This document shows, in pieces, positions 30,860-42,310 of a stretch of 64,000 nt of DNA (positions are counted from its first letter, which is position 1; each line of letters starts with the position of its first letter). Below the pieces are notes generated by a model. It saw nothing but the letters and a program-made list of their open reading frames with translations, was not told where the DNA came from and searched no databases. Made by a program: the position numbers and the translations under genes. This DNA comes from Apium graveolens (taxonomy: Eukaryota > Streptophyta > Magnoliopsida > Apiales > Apiaceae), in contig NC_133647.1 in assembly GCF_009905375.1 (NCBI RefSeq), positions 81,727,742 to 81,791,741 of the forward strand, given 5' to 3'.

Positions 30860-31947
30860 GGCCTCTTTCACCACAATTGTAACATTTGACATTTAATTTG
30901 TCTCCTCTGTCAGACTTTCCTCCCTTACCTTCAGTCTTTCTGAACCCTTTCTTGTCAGAACTTCCACCTTTTGCTGGAAAACTTCTTACCCTTTCTGAAT
31001 TTCTTGTAGGCTATCTTCGTGATACCCTTCACCATAAGAGCACACAGTTGTATCATCTCTGCATCAAGATCCACTTCAGATGAATTTTCAGGTTCTGAAT
31101 CATCATCATTAGAATCTGATGACTCTGAATCAGACTGTATGATGAGAGCCTTTCCTTTTGCCTTCCTAGAGACAATTGGCTTTTCTTCAACCTTTAAAGC
31201 AACTATCTTAGACTTCCCTCCATGCCTCTTCTTTCTTTGCTCCATCTCAAGTTCATGAGTCTAGAGCATCCCATAGATTTCATCAAGAGATATATCAGCA
31301 AGTTCATAGTTGTCTCTTATTGTAGTAGCTTTCAAATCCCACTTTTCAGGAAGAGCTAGTAGGAATTTCATATTTGAATATTTTGCATCATATTCCTTAT
31401 CTACTAGTGACAGATCATTTAATAGCTTTGTGAATCTGTCATATGTATCAGTTAGTGACTCATCAGATTTTGAGTCAAAGTGCTCATACTCTTGTGTGAG
31501 TATTGTGTTCCTGTTCTTTTTGATTGCATTGGTTCCTTGACATCTCACTTCTAATGCATCCCAGATTTCTTTTGCAGTCTTACATCCAATCACCCTGTTT
31601 GACATGACATTGTCAAGTGCACTATGAAGCAAGTGTCTTACTTTTGCATCCTTTCCTAGTGAAGAGATGTCTTTAGTGGTGAATTATCTCTTTTCTTTGG
31701 GAATCATCCTCTGTGGCTCATTCCCAACTGCAACAGAAAGCTTTGTGGGCTTGTGTGGACCATCATAAATTTTGTCTAAATATTCTGGATCTGTAGCTTC
31801 CAGAAACATGGCCATCTTCACACTCCATACAGGGTACTCAGACACCTTGAGCAAAGGAACCCTGATGGTTTCATATATACTGGTATTTTGAATGGGTTGA
31901 ACCTTTGCAGGTTCTTGAGGGTCTGGTATTTTTGCTTGATCAGACAT
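30860..31947 (-). pseudogene. copia-1 gag, N-terminal part
   Basis: An ATG at 31947 opens MSDQAKIPDPQ, followed by the copia-type Gag domain (YPVWSVKMAMFLEATDPEYL, KTAKEIWDALEVRCQG, NTILTQEYEHFDSK, SLDEIYGML). A Ser/Asp/Glu-rich stretch follows, then KFRKGKKFSSK and CYNCGERGH, where E2 is inserted in the zinc knuckle. Stop codons at about 31686 and 31260 and a one-base frameshift near 30975 break it. It would form the particle shell and bind RNA. Confidence 0.9.
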
Positions 31948-31993
31948 GATTGATTATTTGTTTGGATCTTAACTGTTTCTAAGCTTAACAGAT

Positions 31994-32007
31994 TGGCTCT
32001 GATACCA
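31994..32007 (-). other. copia-1 primer binding site
   Basis: The minus strand reads TGGTATCAGAGCCA two bases after the 5' LTR; it is complementary to initiator tRNA-Met. Confidence 0.93.
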
Positions 32008-32009
32008 CT

Positions 32010-32571
32010 TGTTAGGCCTCAATAATACTATAGAAGGAGGTTGAATATAATATCTACAATCAATTCGATTATAAACACAAGTATGTAACAGAAAATAAGT
32101 TTATTCAATATATCAAACTCTTTTATTGTAGGTTTATTCTACTCTCTCAGTGATGTATGATATCACTAAGATCTGCTAGGGTTACAATGAATAATATTCT
32201 CGAGAATGATAACACATATAATGTAAACCCTAATCGGTGTTTATATAATACACAGTTACAAGATAACTACTAATTGATATGATAATGATTCTGTATCCTA
32301 GAATACATCAATCAGAGATTATCTACTGCGGTCCTATAGATGTCCAATTCTTCATGCATACCTTTACTTGTTTAATCCAGATCCTCTCCTGTAAATCAGC
32401 TATTTTCCTCATCTGAAGTGTACCCGCACTTAAGTCCAGATATAAGTTCTGACGCCTTAAGTTCTGATAATTTCCTATCTTCAATAAGTTCTGATTTTCA
32501 GTTAAGTTCTAATAATAAGTTCTGAAACTAAACAAATCAGATTAGACATGACATCACAAATATATCTAACA
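32010..32571 (-). repeat. copia-1 5' LTR
   Basis: About 562 bp with minus-strand ends TGTTAGATAT (32571) and GGCCTAACA (32010), adjacent to the primer site. It contains TATATAAA (32247-32240) and repeated AGTTCTGA/AAGTTCTG motifs in U3. The outer edge is inferred from the TGTTAG/CTAACA inverted ends and from copia-2 coding sequence resuming beyond it. The second LTR is outside the window, so the boundary cannot be confirmed. Confidence 0.8.
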
Positions 32572-33397
32572 GAATTCTTAATATTTATCTGAGTTTCATT
32601 ATATGTAGCCTTATCACAAGCAGCCTCAATTTCATGCATATAGATTAACTCAGCTTCAAGCTGATCATTTCTCTTTTTCAGTTCAATATGCTCAGAAATA
32701 AGCCTATCATTTTCAAGGGATTTATTTTTGAAGTTTACATGCAATGTTTCCAGGAAAGTTTTAAGCTAAAAAATATTATCAGTATTCACATGAAAAATAG
32801 TCATTCATACCTTTTCAGCAGCAGAGATGTTATCTTTATGGTTTGCTATTAGAGCACAACATTAACCACCATTATCAGATCCTGACGATTCAATCCAATA
32901 CTGGCTTGAGGTAATGGGTGATTTTCCACTTCCTTTTCGGAAATCACTTGCAATATGTCATCTTTCATTGCAGTTGTAACATATCACTTTTGTCTTGTCA
33001 AACTTTCTTCCTTTTGAATCCCGATTTTCCTTTTTCCTGAAATTTCCTTCTTCACTACTAGAGTACTTTTTGTCAAATCCACCACTTTTTCGTGATTTTC
33101 TGAATCTCATTCTCCTGAACCCTTTGACCAACATTGCTACCATATGAATTACTTGAGGATCATCCAACTCGATATCTGAATCCTCATCAGTATCAGTGTC
33201 AGGATATGATGATTCATCAGTATCTGAAATTTCAACAACATTTCTTCTTCTTGAGTTCTCACTAATCTTTTCCTTGGATTTGTGAGTTTCAGCATTCAAT
33301 GCAACAAATTTCATCTTGTCCCCTTTCTTATTCTTCCTATGTTGAATATCCAATTCATGAGTTTTCTGCATCCCATAGATTTCATCCAATGAATATT
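32572..33397 (-). pseudogene. copia-2 gag fragment, truncated at both ends
   Basis: The minus-strand sequence from 33397 encodes SLDEIYGMQKTHELDIQHRK, then a Ser/Asp-rich acidic stretch (DTDESSYPDTDTDEDSD), VAMLVKGFRRMRFRK, and CYNCNER followed by a stop and a decayed HIASDF (zinc knuckle with lost residues). A coiled-coil part (NKSLENDRLISEHIELKKRN) lies at 32744-32580. It is homologous to the copia-1 and copia-3 gag but not identical. Its 5' part is cut by E6 and its 3' part by copia-1. Confidence 0.85.
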
Positions 33398-33421
33398 TGT
33401 GATATCCCGTATTTTTCAGCA

Positions 33422-33470
<49 letters not shown>
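33422..33470. repeat. (ATT)n microsatellite, about 16 units
   Basis: An uninterrupted ATT repeat starts about 25 bases into the E6 LTR. The E3 LTR has only a short ATTATTATCATTATT remnant at the matching position. Confidence 0.95.
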
Positions 33471-34454
33471 CTTGAATATGTTTATGTGCTTTTTCGATTT
33501 AGAATGAATAAAATGGTGGATATTTTATTTTTATTTTGTGAGTTCGTGTTTTTAACTGGATTAATGTGTTAATTGATAATTGTGGTATCGATCCATGCCA
33601 TTGTTGTGAGAGTATTTAATTACTCTTACTATTTTCAAAAATATATTCAGTTTTATCTGGATTATCCCTCGTAGCGGGTGAAATGTGAAAATATTCCAAA
33701 ATAGTATACAACAACTATTTTGTTATGTATTAAGTGAATGACATTATATGAGTTATTTTAATTTTATGATATTTATGTGAATTAGTGAGTAAATATTTAA
33801 AAATAATTTATTTCAGTTTGACGAGTCAGTACAAGGTTTGAAGTGTGATAAGTGATTATACAACAGGAATTATATATAAAGGATTAAATAGAAAATTTGG
33901 TGAATATGAGATTTTAATCATTCAGAGATGTGATTATGTGTTATTTGATTCATATGTGAGTGACGTTGGGGTCAAAGTGTTCTCAATATTTTAATGATTT
34001 ATTGTGTGAAAAATGGGGTTTAATGGACCTTTAAATATTTTTATTAAATAATCGGTATATGATTGAAACGTAAAACTTGTTTTATAATCTCTAGAATACA
34101 ACTAGAGGCATTTTAAAAATAATAGTTGGATTTATTTTGAGATTGGATTATTTTAAAATGATTTTATGAGCTTTATTTATATTTTTGAGCATTATCTTGT
34201 AAAATTCAAATAAAATAAACCTTATGCTTAAACGTTATTTTAAAAATATGGGTAGAAAGCTAATTTCGTGTTTTATATTTTAAGAATATACTTCATATCA
34301 TTTTGAACTAATATAGGTCACTTTAATAATTGTGAATTTTGTTTTTAAGTATTTTAACACAAAAGGATTGCAAAATAAAAATCAGAATTTAATTATTAAG
34401 TTACAAAACTGCCCCTGGGCTTTAAAGCCCAAAAAACAGGCCTGATGTTCACGG

Positions 34455-34600
34455 GCTCCCTCTCGATTCTTCTTGTAATCTCTCTATTATCTCTCTCGAC
34501 CCCCAATTCTCTCTCCCGTCTCTCTCTTTTCTCTCCTACCTCTCCCGCTCTACTCTCTCTCCTTTCAATCTCTCACTCGTCTGTGTCTCTCTTATACACA
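34455..34600 (+). promoter_or_regulatory. CT-rich (GAGA-type) tract in E6 LTR
   Basis: A dense run of CTCTCT, CTCTCC and TCTCTCTT repeats precedes TATA-like sequence (near 34605). CT-rich tracts are common around plant transcription starts. I infer a promoter or leader region. Confidence 0.4.
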
Positions 34601-35958
34601 TACATATACACGTGATTGTGTTTCTTCAATTCTTGCTCTAATTATCTTGGGTATAGATTTTATATACTTATATATATCGATGATTACATGATGGATCGGT
34701 TTGCTGGTTTGCTTGAGTTTCGAAGATGAACATAAATATGGGTTTATCTCTCTCTGAACTTGATTCCTAAATTATATAATCACTTGATTATAAGCTTTGA
34801 TTATGATCATTGATTCATGGGACCTTGAGCTATGTTTTTATATAAGTTGACTTTTTTTTTCTAGTATATTAATTCCGTGTTCATAAGTTAGTTTGAGCTA
34901 GGAATTGATTAAAGTTGTTAATAAAGTTTAAGTGCAGAAAATTCAGCATTCGCAAGGAAATTATCCTGTTTTGATGACTATTTTGACACGTTTAGCGACC
35001 TAATTGAGTGATGGTTAAAACATAAGTATTATATGGTTATGTTTGAATTATATATCTGCAAAATTTGGTTACTACCAGACTTGTACAAGTTGAGATAAGT
35101 TTAAGTAGTGCAAGGTGCGCATAATTTCTGGACATGGTCTGTTGACTATATTGACGACTCTGTTCAGGGGCTTTAAAACCTTGTTTTGATCTGAAATTTT
35201 TATGGTAGCTAGGTATATGAGTCAGCTAAGTCTCCACCAAATTTCAACTAAACAGACCCGTTTTACACATTACTAAAAATCGTAAACTGGGGCTGACTTA
35301 TAAGAAAATAATATCTATTGCATTTGATATAAAATTAGAGGATCATTGTTGGCTCTAAATTATTTGACTTGAACTAAATGGTTTATGTGTAGTGGGATTA
35401 TAATATGATTATGTATATACGTGGACAACGTGGTGAAAGCTTAAGTAAATAATATTTCAAAGTTATTGGTGTAATTAGATTTTGGGTTTGAAATATAAAT
35501 TGTTAATTAATTTATATTTAAGGAAGAATAAGACTTTGATAAGGAATGGATTAAGGATTTAGAAATGGCAGTCATATTTATGTATTCTTGGGTTTTAAAT
35601 AAAGTCATAAGGGCTAAATGTCTGCTAGTTGAGCTAGTACGTAAGCCAATGTGTTAAGCGATAATATATATAGTCCAATGATCGTTTACACTCACATGTA
35701 CTTCCTGTTTATGAATATAAATACTTGATTATTTATTTTATTGATCCTGTATATGAACATGAATACTTGAGATTGAAGTTGGAGATTTGTTTACTTGCAT
35801 GTATATGATTAAATATGGGTGTATAATGCGATATGGTTAAATGTTATTAAACACTTGGTTAGGTGCACTTATTTTTCGGGTGATTATATGTGAGCCTCTA
35901 CTTGATAAGTTGTTAATATAATGTGATAAGATGAGGCGATTTAATGATATTTATGAAA

Positions 35959-36092
35959 GATTTTCTTATGTGTTTACCAGCAAGTCAAGGAAGATTTTCT
36001 TATGTGTTTACTGTAAGTCAAGGCAGATTTTCTTGTATGTTTAATGCAAGTCAAGGCAGATTTTCCTACGTGTTTACAACAAGTCAAGGATG
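35959..36092 (+). repeat. 33-bp tandem repeats with donor-like hexamers, E6 LTR
   Basis: Four imperfect units of the type GATTTTCTTATGTGTTTA... begin at 35959, 35993, 36026 and 36059. They place GCAAGT, GTAAGT, GCAAGT and ACAAGT at 35980, 36013, 36046 and 36079, exactly 33 bases apart, each followed by CAAGG. Confidence 0.85.
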
Positions 36093-36199
36093 ATTTTTAC
36101 TATATATTGGATTATTGATTGAGATTGGAAACAGGTGGATAGTCCGATAAATAGAGGAAATGCTGCCGAATTTTCGGTAGATTTTCTATCCATTTATTG

Positions 36200-36692
36200 T
36201 GTTACGTGCTGATTCTCAATGATCAGGAGAAGCTCAGGATCTGGCTGTTCTGGATGTTATCAGGATTTGATGTGCCATCAGGATTTGATGCTCATCAATA
36301 TTTGCAGAAGCATCAGTATTTGAAGAACAGTCTGCTGTAAAGATTAAGTCTGTTCCTTATTTTGAGGGATAGATATATGTTCGTTCTGAGTGATAGGACT
36401 TTGTATATTCAGTTAGAGATATGTATCATTTTCTGTTAGTAATTGATAATGTATATCCTAGACTGATTTGTAGCAATTGTGTATTATATAAACATAGTTT
36501 AGGTCATCACACAGTGAGAACTCTCAAACATTGTACGGCCTAGCAACTCTCAAGAACATCAGTATTTCCTGAGAGAGTTTGTAACAGATTTTATCAGAAA
36601 TAAAAAGAACTGTTATATTTTTATACTTGTTCGAAATATTTATACAATTATATCCAACCCCCCTTAAACAATTATATCTTTATTGGGCAATA
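36200..36692 (+). repeat. copia-3 5' LTR
   Basis: About 490 bp beginning near TGTTACGTGC and ending near GGGCAATA, one base before the primer site. TATATAAA is at 36485-36492, in the same GTATTATATAAACA context as copia-1. Repeated ATCAGGATTTGATG motifs lie in U3. Both ends are approximate because the second LTR is not in the window. Confidence 0.65.
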
Positions 36693-36693
36693 A

Positions 36694-36706
36694 TTGGTAT
36701 CAGAGC
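36694..36706 (+). other. copia-3 primer binding site
   Basis: TTGGTATCAGAGC, initiator tRNA-Met type, directly after the LTR. Confidence 0.9.
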
Positions 36707-36741
36707 TCACTGATAAAGTTACAATCAGAAGCGATCTAAAC

Positions 36742-38809
36742 ATGTCTCTGAACAAGTATGAAAGTATCAAAATCCCCATTCTGGAAAAGGATGAATATCC
36801 TACATGGAAGGTGAAGATGCTCATGCACCTGGAGGCTACAGATCCAGACTATCTCGACGTAATTAATGATGGACCCTACATGCCAACAAAACTGGTGCCT
36901 GTAACTCCTACTGTTGCTGAACACTATCAACTGAAGGAGAAGAGTGAGTGGACATCAGAAGAGAAAGTAGCTGTGTTGAAAGATGCAAAGGTAAGAAACA
37001 TTTTGCATAAGAGTCTTGATTCTGTGATGCCAAACAGGGTTATAGCCTACAAGACTTCCAAAGAGATCTGGGATGCTCTTGAAACTCAATGTCAAGGAAC
37101 CATGGCCATCAAGAAGAACAGAAGGGTTGTTCTGATTCAAGAATATGAACACTTTGAGGCCAAGCCTGATGAAAGTCTCACCGACATCTATGAAAGATTT
37201 CTCACCCTGCTCAATAATCTATCTTTGGTAGGAAAGGTGTATGATCGAGAGGATTCAAACACTAAGTTTCCGAGAGCCTTGAATGAAGAATGGGAGACAC
37301 ATACTTTAATCATACGATATCAGTATGATTTGGAAGTAATCACTCTGGATGAGGTCTATGGCATGCTGAGAACTCATGACTTGGAAGTCTAGCAAATGAA
37401 GGAGAGGAAAAGCAGCAAAGGAAAATTAGTTGCTTTGAAAGTGAATGCGAAAGCTTTAAAAGAAAGGTCTGTTGAAGTTGCAAGGAAAAAGAACAATCTG
37501 ATAGAATCATATAATGATGATTCATCATCATTTACTGATGATGATACTGATTCTGAAACTGATGAGAATGTGAAAGATTCCGATGTCATGAAAATGGCTG
37601 CATTGCTGGTTAAGGGCTTCAAGAGGATGTAATTCAGGAAGTCCCAAAAGAATAGAAGATTCAAGAAGAAGTTCACTGGAGGGCAAAGGAAGTCAACTGG
37701 AAGAACAAAGCCCTGATCACATCAAGCAAGAATTGGATGGACTCCTTTGATTCTGAAAATGAAGATACATGCTATGCACTAATGGCTAGCTTTGATGATC
37801 CTGCTTCCTCTGATTCTAAGGTATCAACTCCTTTCTTCTCTTTTGATACTGAAGATATATCTTAACTAAAATCTATTCTTAAGTCTCTCCATGGTAATTT
37901 TAAAAATAAGATTATAGAGAATAATAGACTTTTAACTGAAAATGAAACGTTAAAGTCTAGGAATGATCAGTTGGAATCTGACTTAGTAAATCAGATTGAA
38001 ATTCAGAAAGAATGTAAGAAAGTTAAATATACAGCAAAAGTACTAGAAGCTAAGTACAGTATATTAGAAAATGAATTATAAAATGAAAGGAAAACTCTTA
38101 ATGCCTGGACTGGTTCAGGAAAAAAGGTTCATGAGATGATATCTAAGAAAAACTGGAAAGAATGTCTTGGTTATGTAGATGGAATTAAGGATGTTGACAC
38201 TGAGAATAAGACCACCCTTAAAACTCCTGTTAAGTTTATCTCTTCAGAAGCTGATGAACCCAGATCTATCTATGAAAAGGGTTGTTCAACATCAGCATCA
38301 CAAGAAAGATTAGTAAGTGATAAATCTCAAAGAAAGGAAAATAAGGAAACCATTAAGACTGTTAAAAAATAAAAGAACATGGGACTTTTATCAAAAAGAC
38401 AATTGAAAAAGAAATTATCCGAGGTTAATGAAAAACCTCAAGTAAAAAGTCCTAAAAGGAACAGGAATGGTAAGCAAGGTATTTCTATGGATTCCAATTA
38501 TAAGTTTGTTCCCAATGCTCCTAGAAAAACTTATTTTAACTTTGGTAATATTGGTCATCTTGCTATTGATTGCAGGAGGAGTAAGAAAATGAAAACTGTT
38601 ATTCCTGAGTCTTATGTTAGGGGTAGATCAGTATTTTATAAACCATAAAATCCTGTTTTCATTATGGTAGTAGTTGGCATTCGATTTACACTTGTAGTTC
38701 CTATCATAAGCTGTATCACAACTATTATGAACCTTTGCCAAAATTTAATAAAGTTGTTTGTGTGCTCAATTCTCTTGGTTCTACTAAATCTGCTTCTGAC
38801 AAGACAAAT
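36742..38809 (+). pseudogene. copia-3 gag, up to the E3 insertion
   Basis: An ATG at 36742 (MSLNKYESIKIP) opens the copia Gag domain (YPTWKVKMLMHLEATDPDYL, KTSKEIWDALETQCQG, ITLDEVYGMLRTHDLE), with a TAG at 37390-37392. It resumes with a Lys-rich then Ser/Asp-rich stretch (37396-37632) and VKGFKRM-stop. The first zinc knuckle expected near 37700 is deleted. A coiled-coil part (37870-38110), KKNWKECLGYVDG and KRQLKKKLSE follow. The second knuckle reads YFNFGNIGHLAIDC, having lost two cysteines. The frame is broken many times. E3 lies just before the protease. Confidence 0.88.
38805..38809. other. E3 target site duplication, left copy (CAAAT)
   Basis: CAAAT precedes the E3 5' LTR and is repeated exactly at 50805-50809. 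Confidence 0.97.
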
Positions 38810-39415
38810 TGTAATATCCCATATATTTTCAAATATTATTATCATTATTCGGAATTGTTTATGTGATTTTATGTGAAATTTTTGGTGAATTATCTGAAAA
38901 GTAGGATAGATATCTGAATGTTATATGTGACATTATTTGAATATTTGAATTTTTATATGTCCAGAATAAAATATAGATAATTGTGGTATTTTTCTGGTAA
39001 TTTTTTTTGAGTGTTATATGAATTTATAATGATTTATGAATTATTAATTATTTTCAGAATAATTATAAAATTATTTTATAAAGCCGGGAATCTTCCAACT
39101 TCAACCGTTTTGCGTTTTTACAACCCGAAACTCTTCCGAAAACTCCTTCCTAACCTAATCTGGTAATTCCGGACATTTTCCGTGTTTTGACTTTTTCGAT
39201 CCGGATTACGGTTTGACCCGTGCGCGGCCCGGCGCAATATTTTCGATACGATAGTTATTTCGGTAATCAATAAAACCCGTATTTTCGAGAGACGGGATAT
39301 TTTTATATTATTCTCGTATATAATATTTTATAAAAAGCTCGGTTTTGATAATTATCCAATTTTGGTATTGAATCGGATCGTTATTGCAGTTACTTAGCGG
39401 CTAAGCAACTAATTT

Positions 39416-39475
39416 AACGATCCAAAACGATCCAAAACGATCCAGAACGATCCAATATTCCATAAATATAAATAG
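39416..39475 (+). promoter_or_regulatory. E3 promoter: four 10-bp repeats and TATA box
   Basis: AACGATCCAA (third-to-last base variable) is repeated four times without spacing at 39416-39455. TATAAATAG follows 12 bases later (39467-39475). An inverted copy, GGATCGTT, lies at 39375-39382, and CTTAG-CGG-CTAAG at 39393-39405. The 3' LTR has the same array at 47925-47964. Phasing by one helical turn suggests a multimeric activator site. Confidence 0.65.
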
Positions 39476-41732
39476 CCTATTTCTTATTTCGTTTATTCCG
39501 TTTATTCATTTGCAACCAGTTAAAACACCGTAAATACAGAGAAAAACCCGAGAAAACCGATACGTTCCCGAGAATCAAACACACGAACGAAGGCGTTATC
39601 GAACTCCGATTCGGGCGTGCAGCATATCAAAACGAAGCTCTCGAAATCTTCTTTCTGAATCAATCATCAGTTTCTGCCCAGAAATCACCGTAAATTTCTT
39701 ATTTAATTATTTATATTCGAATTATTTGATAATTAAAATATGAATTTTTGTTCTTGATGTTGTTGATGTGATTTGATGCTTCCATGTTGTAGAGCATGTT
39801 TTTCTGGTCAATTTGGTATATTATATGTCAAAAATAGAGGTCAATAACATGGTGAAAATGGGGTTGATTCTGTTAAAAATTCGAATTAGGGTTTATTTGT
39901 TGAATGTTCTTGATTAATTTTGGGTATTTCTTAACTAGGGTTTATTAGCTGATTATGATAGCATGATTATGTTCCTGGCTCGATTTGCAGTCGAAATATA
40001 TATCTTAATGTTACAAACGATTCCGGGAAGACTATGAACGAAGCTCGCCGGATATTCGTCGGGCTTGGTTCGATTTTCACCGGAATCAGAGTTCAGGAAG
40101 TAAACTGTTGGTTTAAACGATTCCAATGTGTTCCTGGCTGAGTTTAGAATGATAACCCCGCACTAATCGAGTTCAGCAGCCCCGTTTCTGTCAAGAATTG
40201 TCTCGCCGGATTCTTTCCCGACCACCGTGTTCTTCAGACTTAGGCGACCCGTTCGGGTCAATTATGACCCGGGTTTTGACCCGCCAGAAAACCCGACTTT
40301 GATCCTTGCCTGTCCATTAACATTTCTAAAAACATGTTTCTGGATTTTCTTTTTACAAATAATTCAAAAATCCTATTTTTAATTTCTGAAAATTTATTTT
40401 TATTTTAAAAATCATTATTTTAATTCTGAAAATTTATTTTAATTCAAAAATAAATCCAAATTATTTTGTTAATTAATTTTAGTTGATAATTAATTATTTA
40501 ATTAGTCAATTAATTTAAATATTAATTGATTAATTAATTTAATTAGTTATTAATTAATTTTAATTGATTATTTAGTTAGATTTAATTATTTAAAATTGAT
40601 TTAAAAATTCTGAAAAATAGTTTCGAGCTTTAAAATATTATTTTAAATTATTTTCCAAACTCGATAATTTTTACAAAATTATTTTTGAGTGTTCGAGCCT
40701 TATTATTTAATTATTAAATGATTCGGAGACCCGTTTTATTCCGAAAAATGTTCAAAAATTTATAATAAATCAACCGTTTGTCCGTTTAATACGAAACGAA
40801 CGCGTACAGATTCAGAAAAATATTGCGCTTTCAATAAAAATACTTTTGAGACCTGATTTCTTTTGTATTGCAATGTCATTTGATTTGTGTATCAGTTTAA
40901 GTCGGTATTTGGTCGGTAAATGCTAATAATGACCTAAATTTTATTCTGAACGCACTGAGATGTATCTCATAATGATCTGACTTATGTATTATATGAAATA
41001 TGGGAGTACGTGTTATACGAATACCATGATTGCGTGATACGTGATACACATGTTGTCTGTTACAGTTTTAAAATGCCATGTTAGTTATAAACGATCGGGT
41101 AGAGGTTAAGACGTATAGTTACGTCAATTGAGTTTAGTTCTGTCAATTAAGATAGTCCTTTTGTTTATAGAATCAAGTAGCAAGGAGCGCAGTCAAGTGT
41201 TAGACGGAGATAGTAGCCAGCAGATAGAAACAGAGTTAAAGTAAGAGATTATTGAGCATACCAGGCAAGTATCCCTGACTTCACTTATTGTTCAAGTGAC
41301 GTTTATTTTGAATTATATTATGCAAGTACCTATATCTTCATTTATCGTTCAATCGATATTGACTCTGAACTTTATTCTTTCAATTTCTCTACTATTCTAA
41401 GTTCAGAATAGTTAAATATTTTTTTACATTTCGCTATAACTTACTCTATACAGTGAAGCTTTGAATTGAGACTAGCGAATAACTAATTGTTCTGGTTATT
41501 TCGCCATTGGTTGTTGAGAAAACTCCGGACCATGAGAAATGGGGAGTTATGTGGTTAAGGATGTCATTTGATTCGACTCCTTTGACGGAAAATGGTTTTA
41601 TGGGTTGGATGGTTGCGTAAGAGGCCGTGGCGGCGGTCCAGTGTGAGCTATGTGTTATACAGGATATAACACCTTGCTAGGCCGATATGTGCCTTGGGTA
41701 CCTTTTGTTTAGTTGGATATGCTTCGGCATAC

Positions 41733-41772
41733 CGGTGTTGCTCCGCGGCTGATCACCGGCGACAACACACCG
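41733..41772 (+). other. CTGATCA-loop hairpin, E3 5' LTR
   Basis: CGGTGTTG pairs with CAACACACCG (6 bp, then 2 bp after a 2-base bulge), and CGG/CCG forms an inner stem around CTGATCA (41749-41755). The 3' copy is at 50242-50281, with one base changed in the linker. It lies 523 nt from the LTR end. Confidence 0.65.
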
Positions 41773-41925
41773 TCGTTCGAGGATTCCAATCCCAAAACAT
41801 AATATATTGCAAATGTTGTTTATTATCAAATTTATATCAGTTTTGATACTGCTCAATTATTGTAGTTGGTTTTGTTCATCAGATATACTGTTGTTATTCC
41901 AAATCATAAGCTATTTACTACTTGC

Positions 41926-41944
41926 TGAGCATTTCTTTCGCTCA
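41926..41944 (+). other. TGAGC/GCTCA hairpin, E3 5' LTR
   Basis: TGAGC-ATTTCTTTC-GCTCA is preceded by ACTTGC. The 3' copy is at 50435-50453. Confidence 0.55.
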
Positions 41945-42297
41945 TACTTGTTTCTTATCTTGATTCTTTCAGCTAGGCCAGAGCAAGCTTAAGTTCCAAG
42001 TTTGACCAGAAGTCGAGTGCTTGTATATAGTGGTGTGTATTCCAGGTAGACTGTTTGGAGACGCTTGGATAGTCTAGAGGTTTGTAATAAAATTTGAATA
42101 ATCTGTAAAACTAATTAGACTATGGTTTGTAATAACACTTGATTTGTAGTAGTGCCTGTTCCATACTATAACCTGTGATCGATCCAGTGCAGGTAAAGGG
42201 GTCGTATTTATTTTATTATTCCGCTGTGATTATTTTATTTTAGTTTATTGGCGAGTGACCCCCAAATCTAGACCCCGGGTTTGGAGGGCGTCACAGG

Positions 42298-42310
42298 TTG
42301 GTATCAGAGC
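42298..42310 (+). other. E3 primer binding site (initiator tRNA-Met)
   Basis: TTGGTATCAGAGC, a perfect plant consensus, two bases after the LTR. Confidence 0.95.

Larger units (their letters stand above)
11579..32571 (-). mobile_element. copia-1: SIRE-like Ty1/copia element, interrupted by E2 and E1
   Basis: The minus-strand order is 5' LTR (32571-32010), primer site, gag (31947 to 30855), the E2 insertion, then the rest of gag, protease, integrase, RT and RNase H (17675 to 13268) and a post-pol frame cut by E1. Removing E2 with one GATGT restores continuity through the codons of a CCHC zinc knuckle, which proves the two halves are one element. The 3' LTR is outside the window. Numerous stops and frameshifts show it is dead. 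Confidence 0.9.
33398..36199 (+). repeat. E6: gypsy LTR fragment, truncated by copia-3
   Basis: The fragment starts TGTGATATCCCG, matching the E3 LTR start TGTAATATCCC with one change, inside copia-2 coding sequence. It contains an ATT microsatellite, AT-rich U3-like sequence, a pyrimidine-rich leader (34455-34600), a long leader and a 33-bp tandem array (35959-36092). No coding sequence is recognised. The element's interior would lie beyond copia-3 and the window. Assignment as a 5' LTR on the plus strand rests on its start sequence. Confidence 0.65.
38810..42295 (+). repeat. E3 5' LTR (3486 bp)
   Basis: TGTAATATCC to GGCGTCACA. Features include four phased 10-bp repeats and a TATA box (39416-39475), telo-box-like sequences near 39888 and 39940, an acceptor-like TTTATAG (41170), CAG|GCAAGT (41264/41265), the CTATTCT stem-loop (41392-41411), the CTGATCA hairpin (41733-41772), the TGAGC hairpin (41926-41944), CTTTCAG (41972) and a terminal CCAAATC/GGTTTGG stem-loop (42262-42284). 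No start codon follows the acceptor closely, so the coding exon of E1/E2/E5 is absent. A 61-codon frame at 41807 is present in both LTRs but has no recognisable homology. Confidence 0.98.

Noticed and set aside
33422..33470. ATT array as a CRISPR-like or centromeric repeat
   Set aside because: A plain trinucleotide microsatellite in an LTR of a plant element.
41807..41992. 61-codon hydrophobic frame in both E3 LTRs
   Set aside because: LTR duplication explains the repetition; it overlaps the TGAGC hairpin and acceptor and has no support as a protein.
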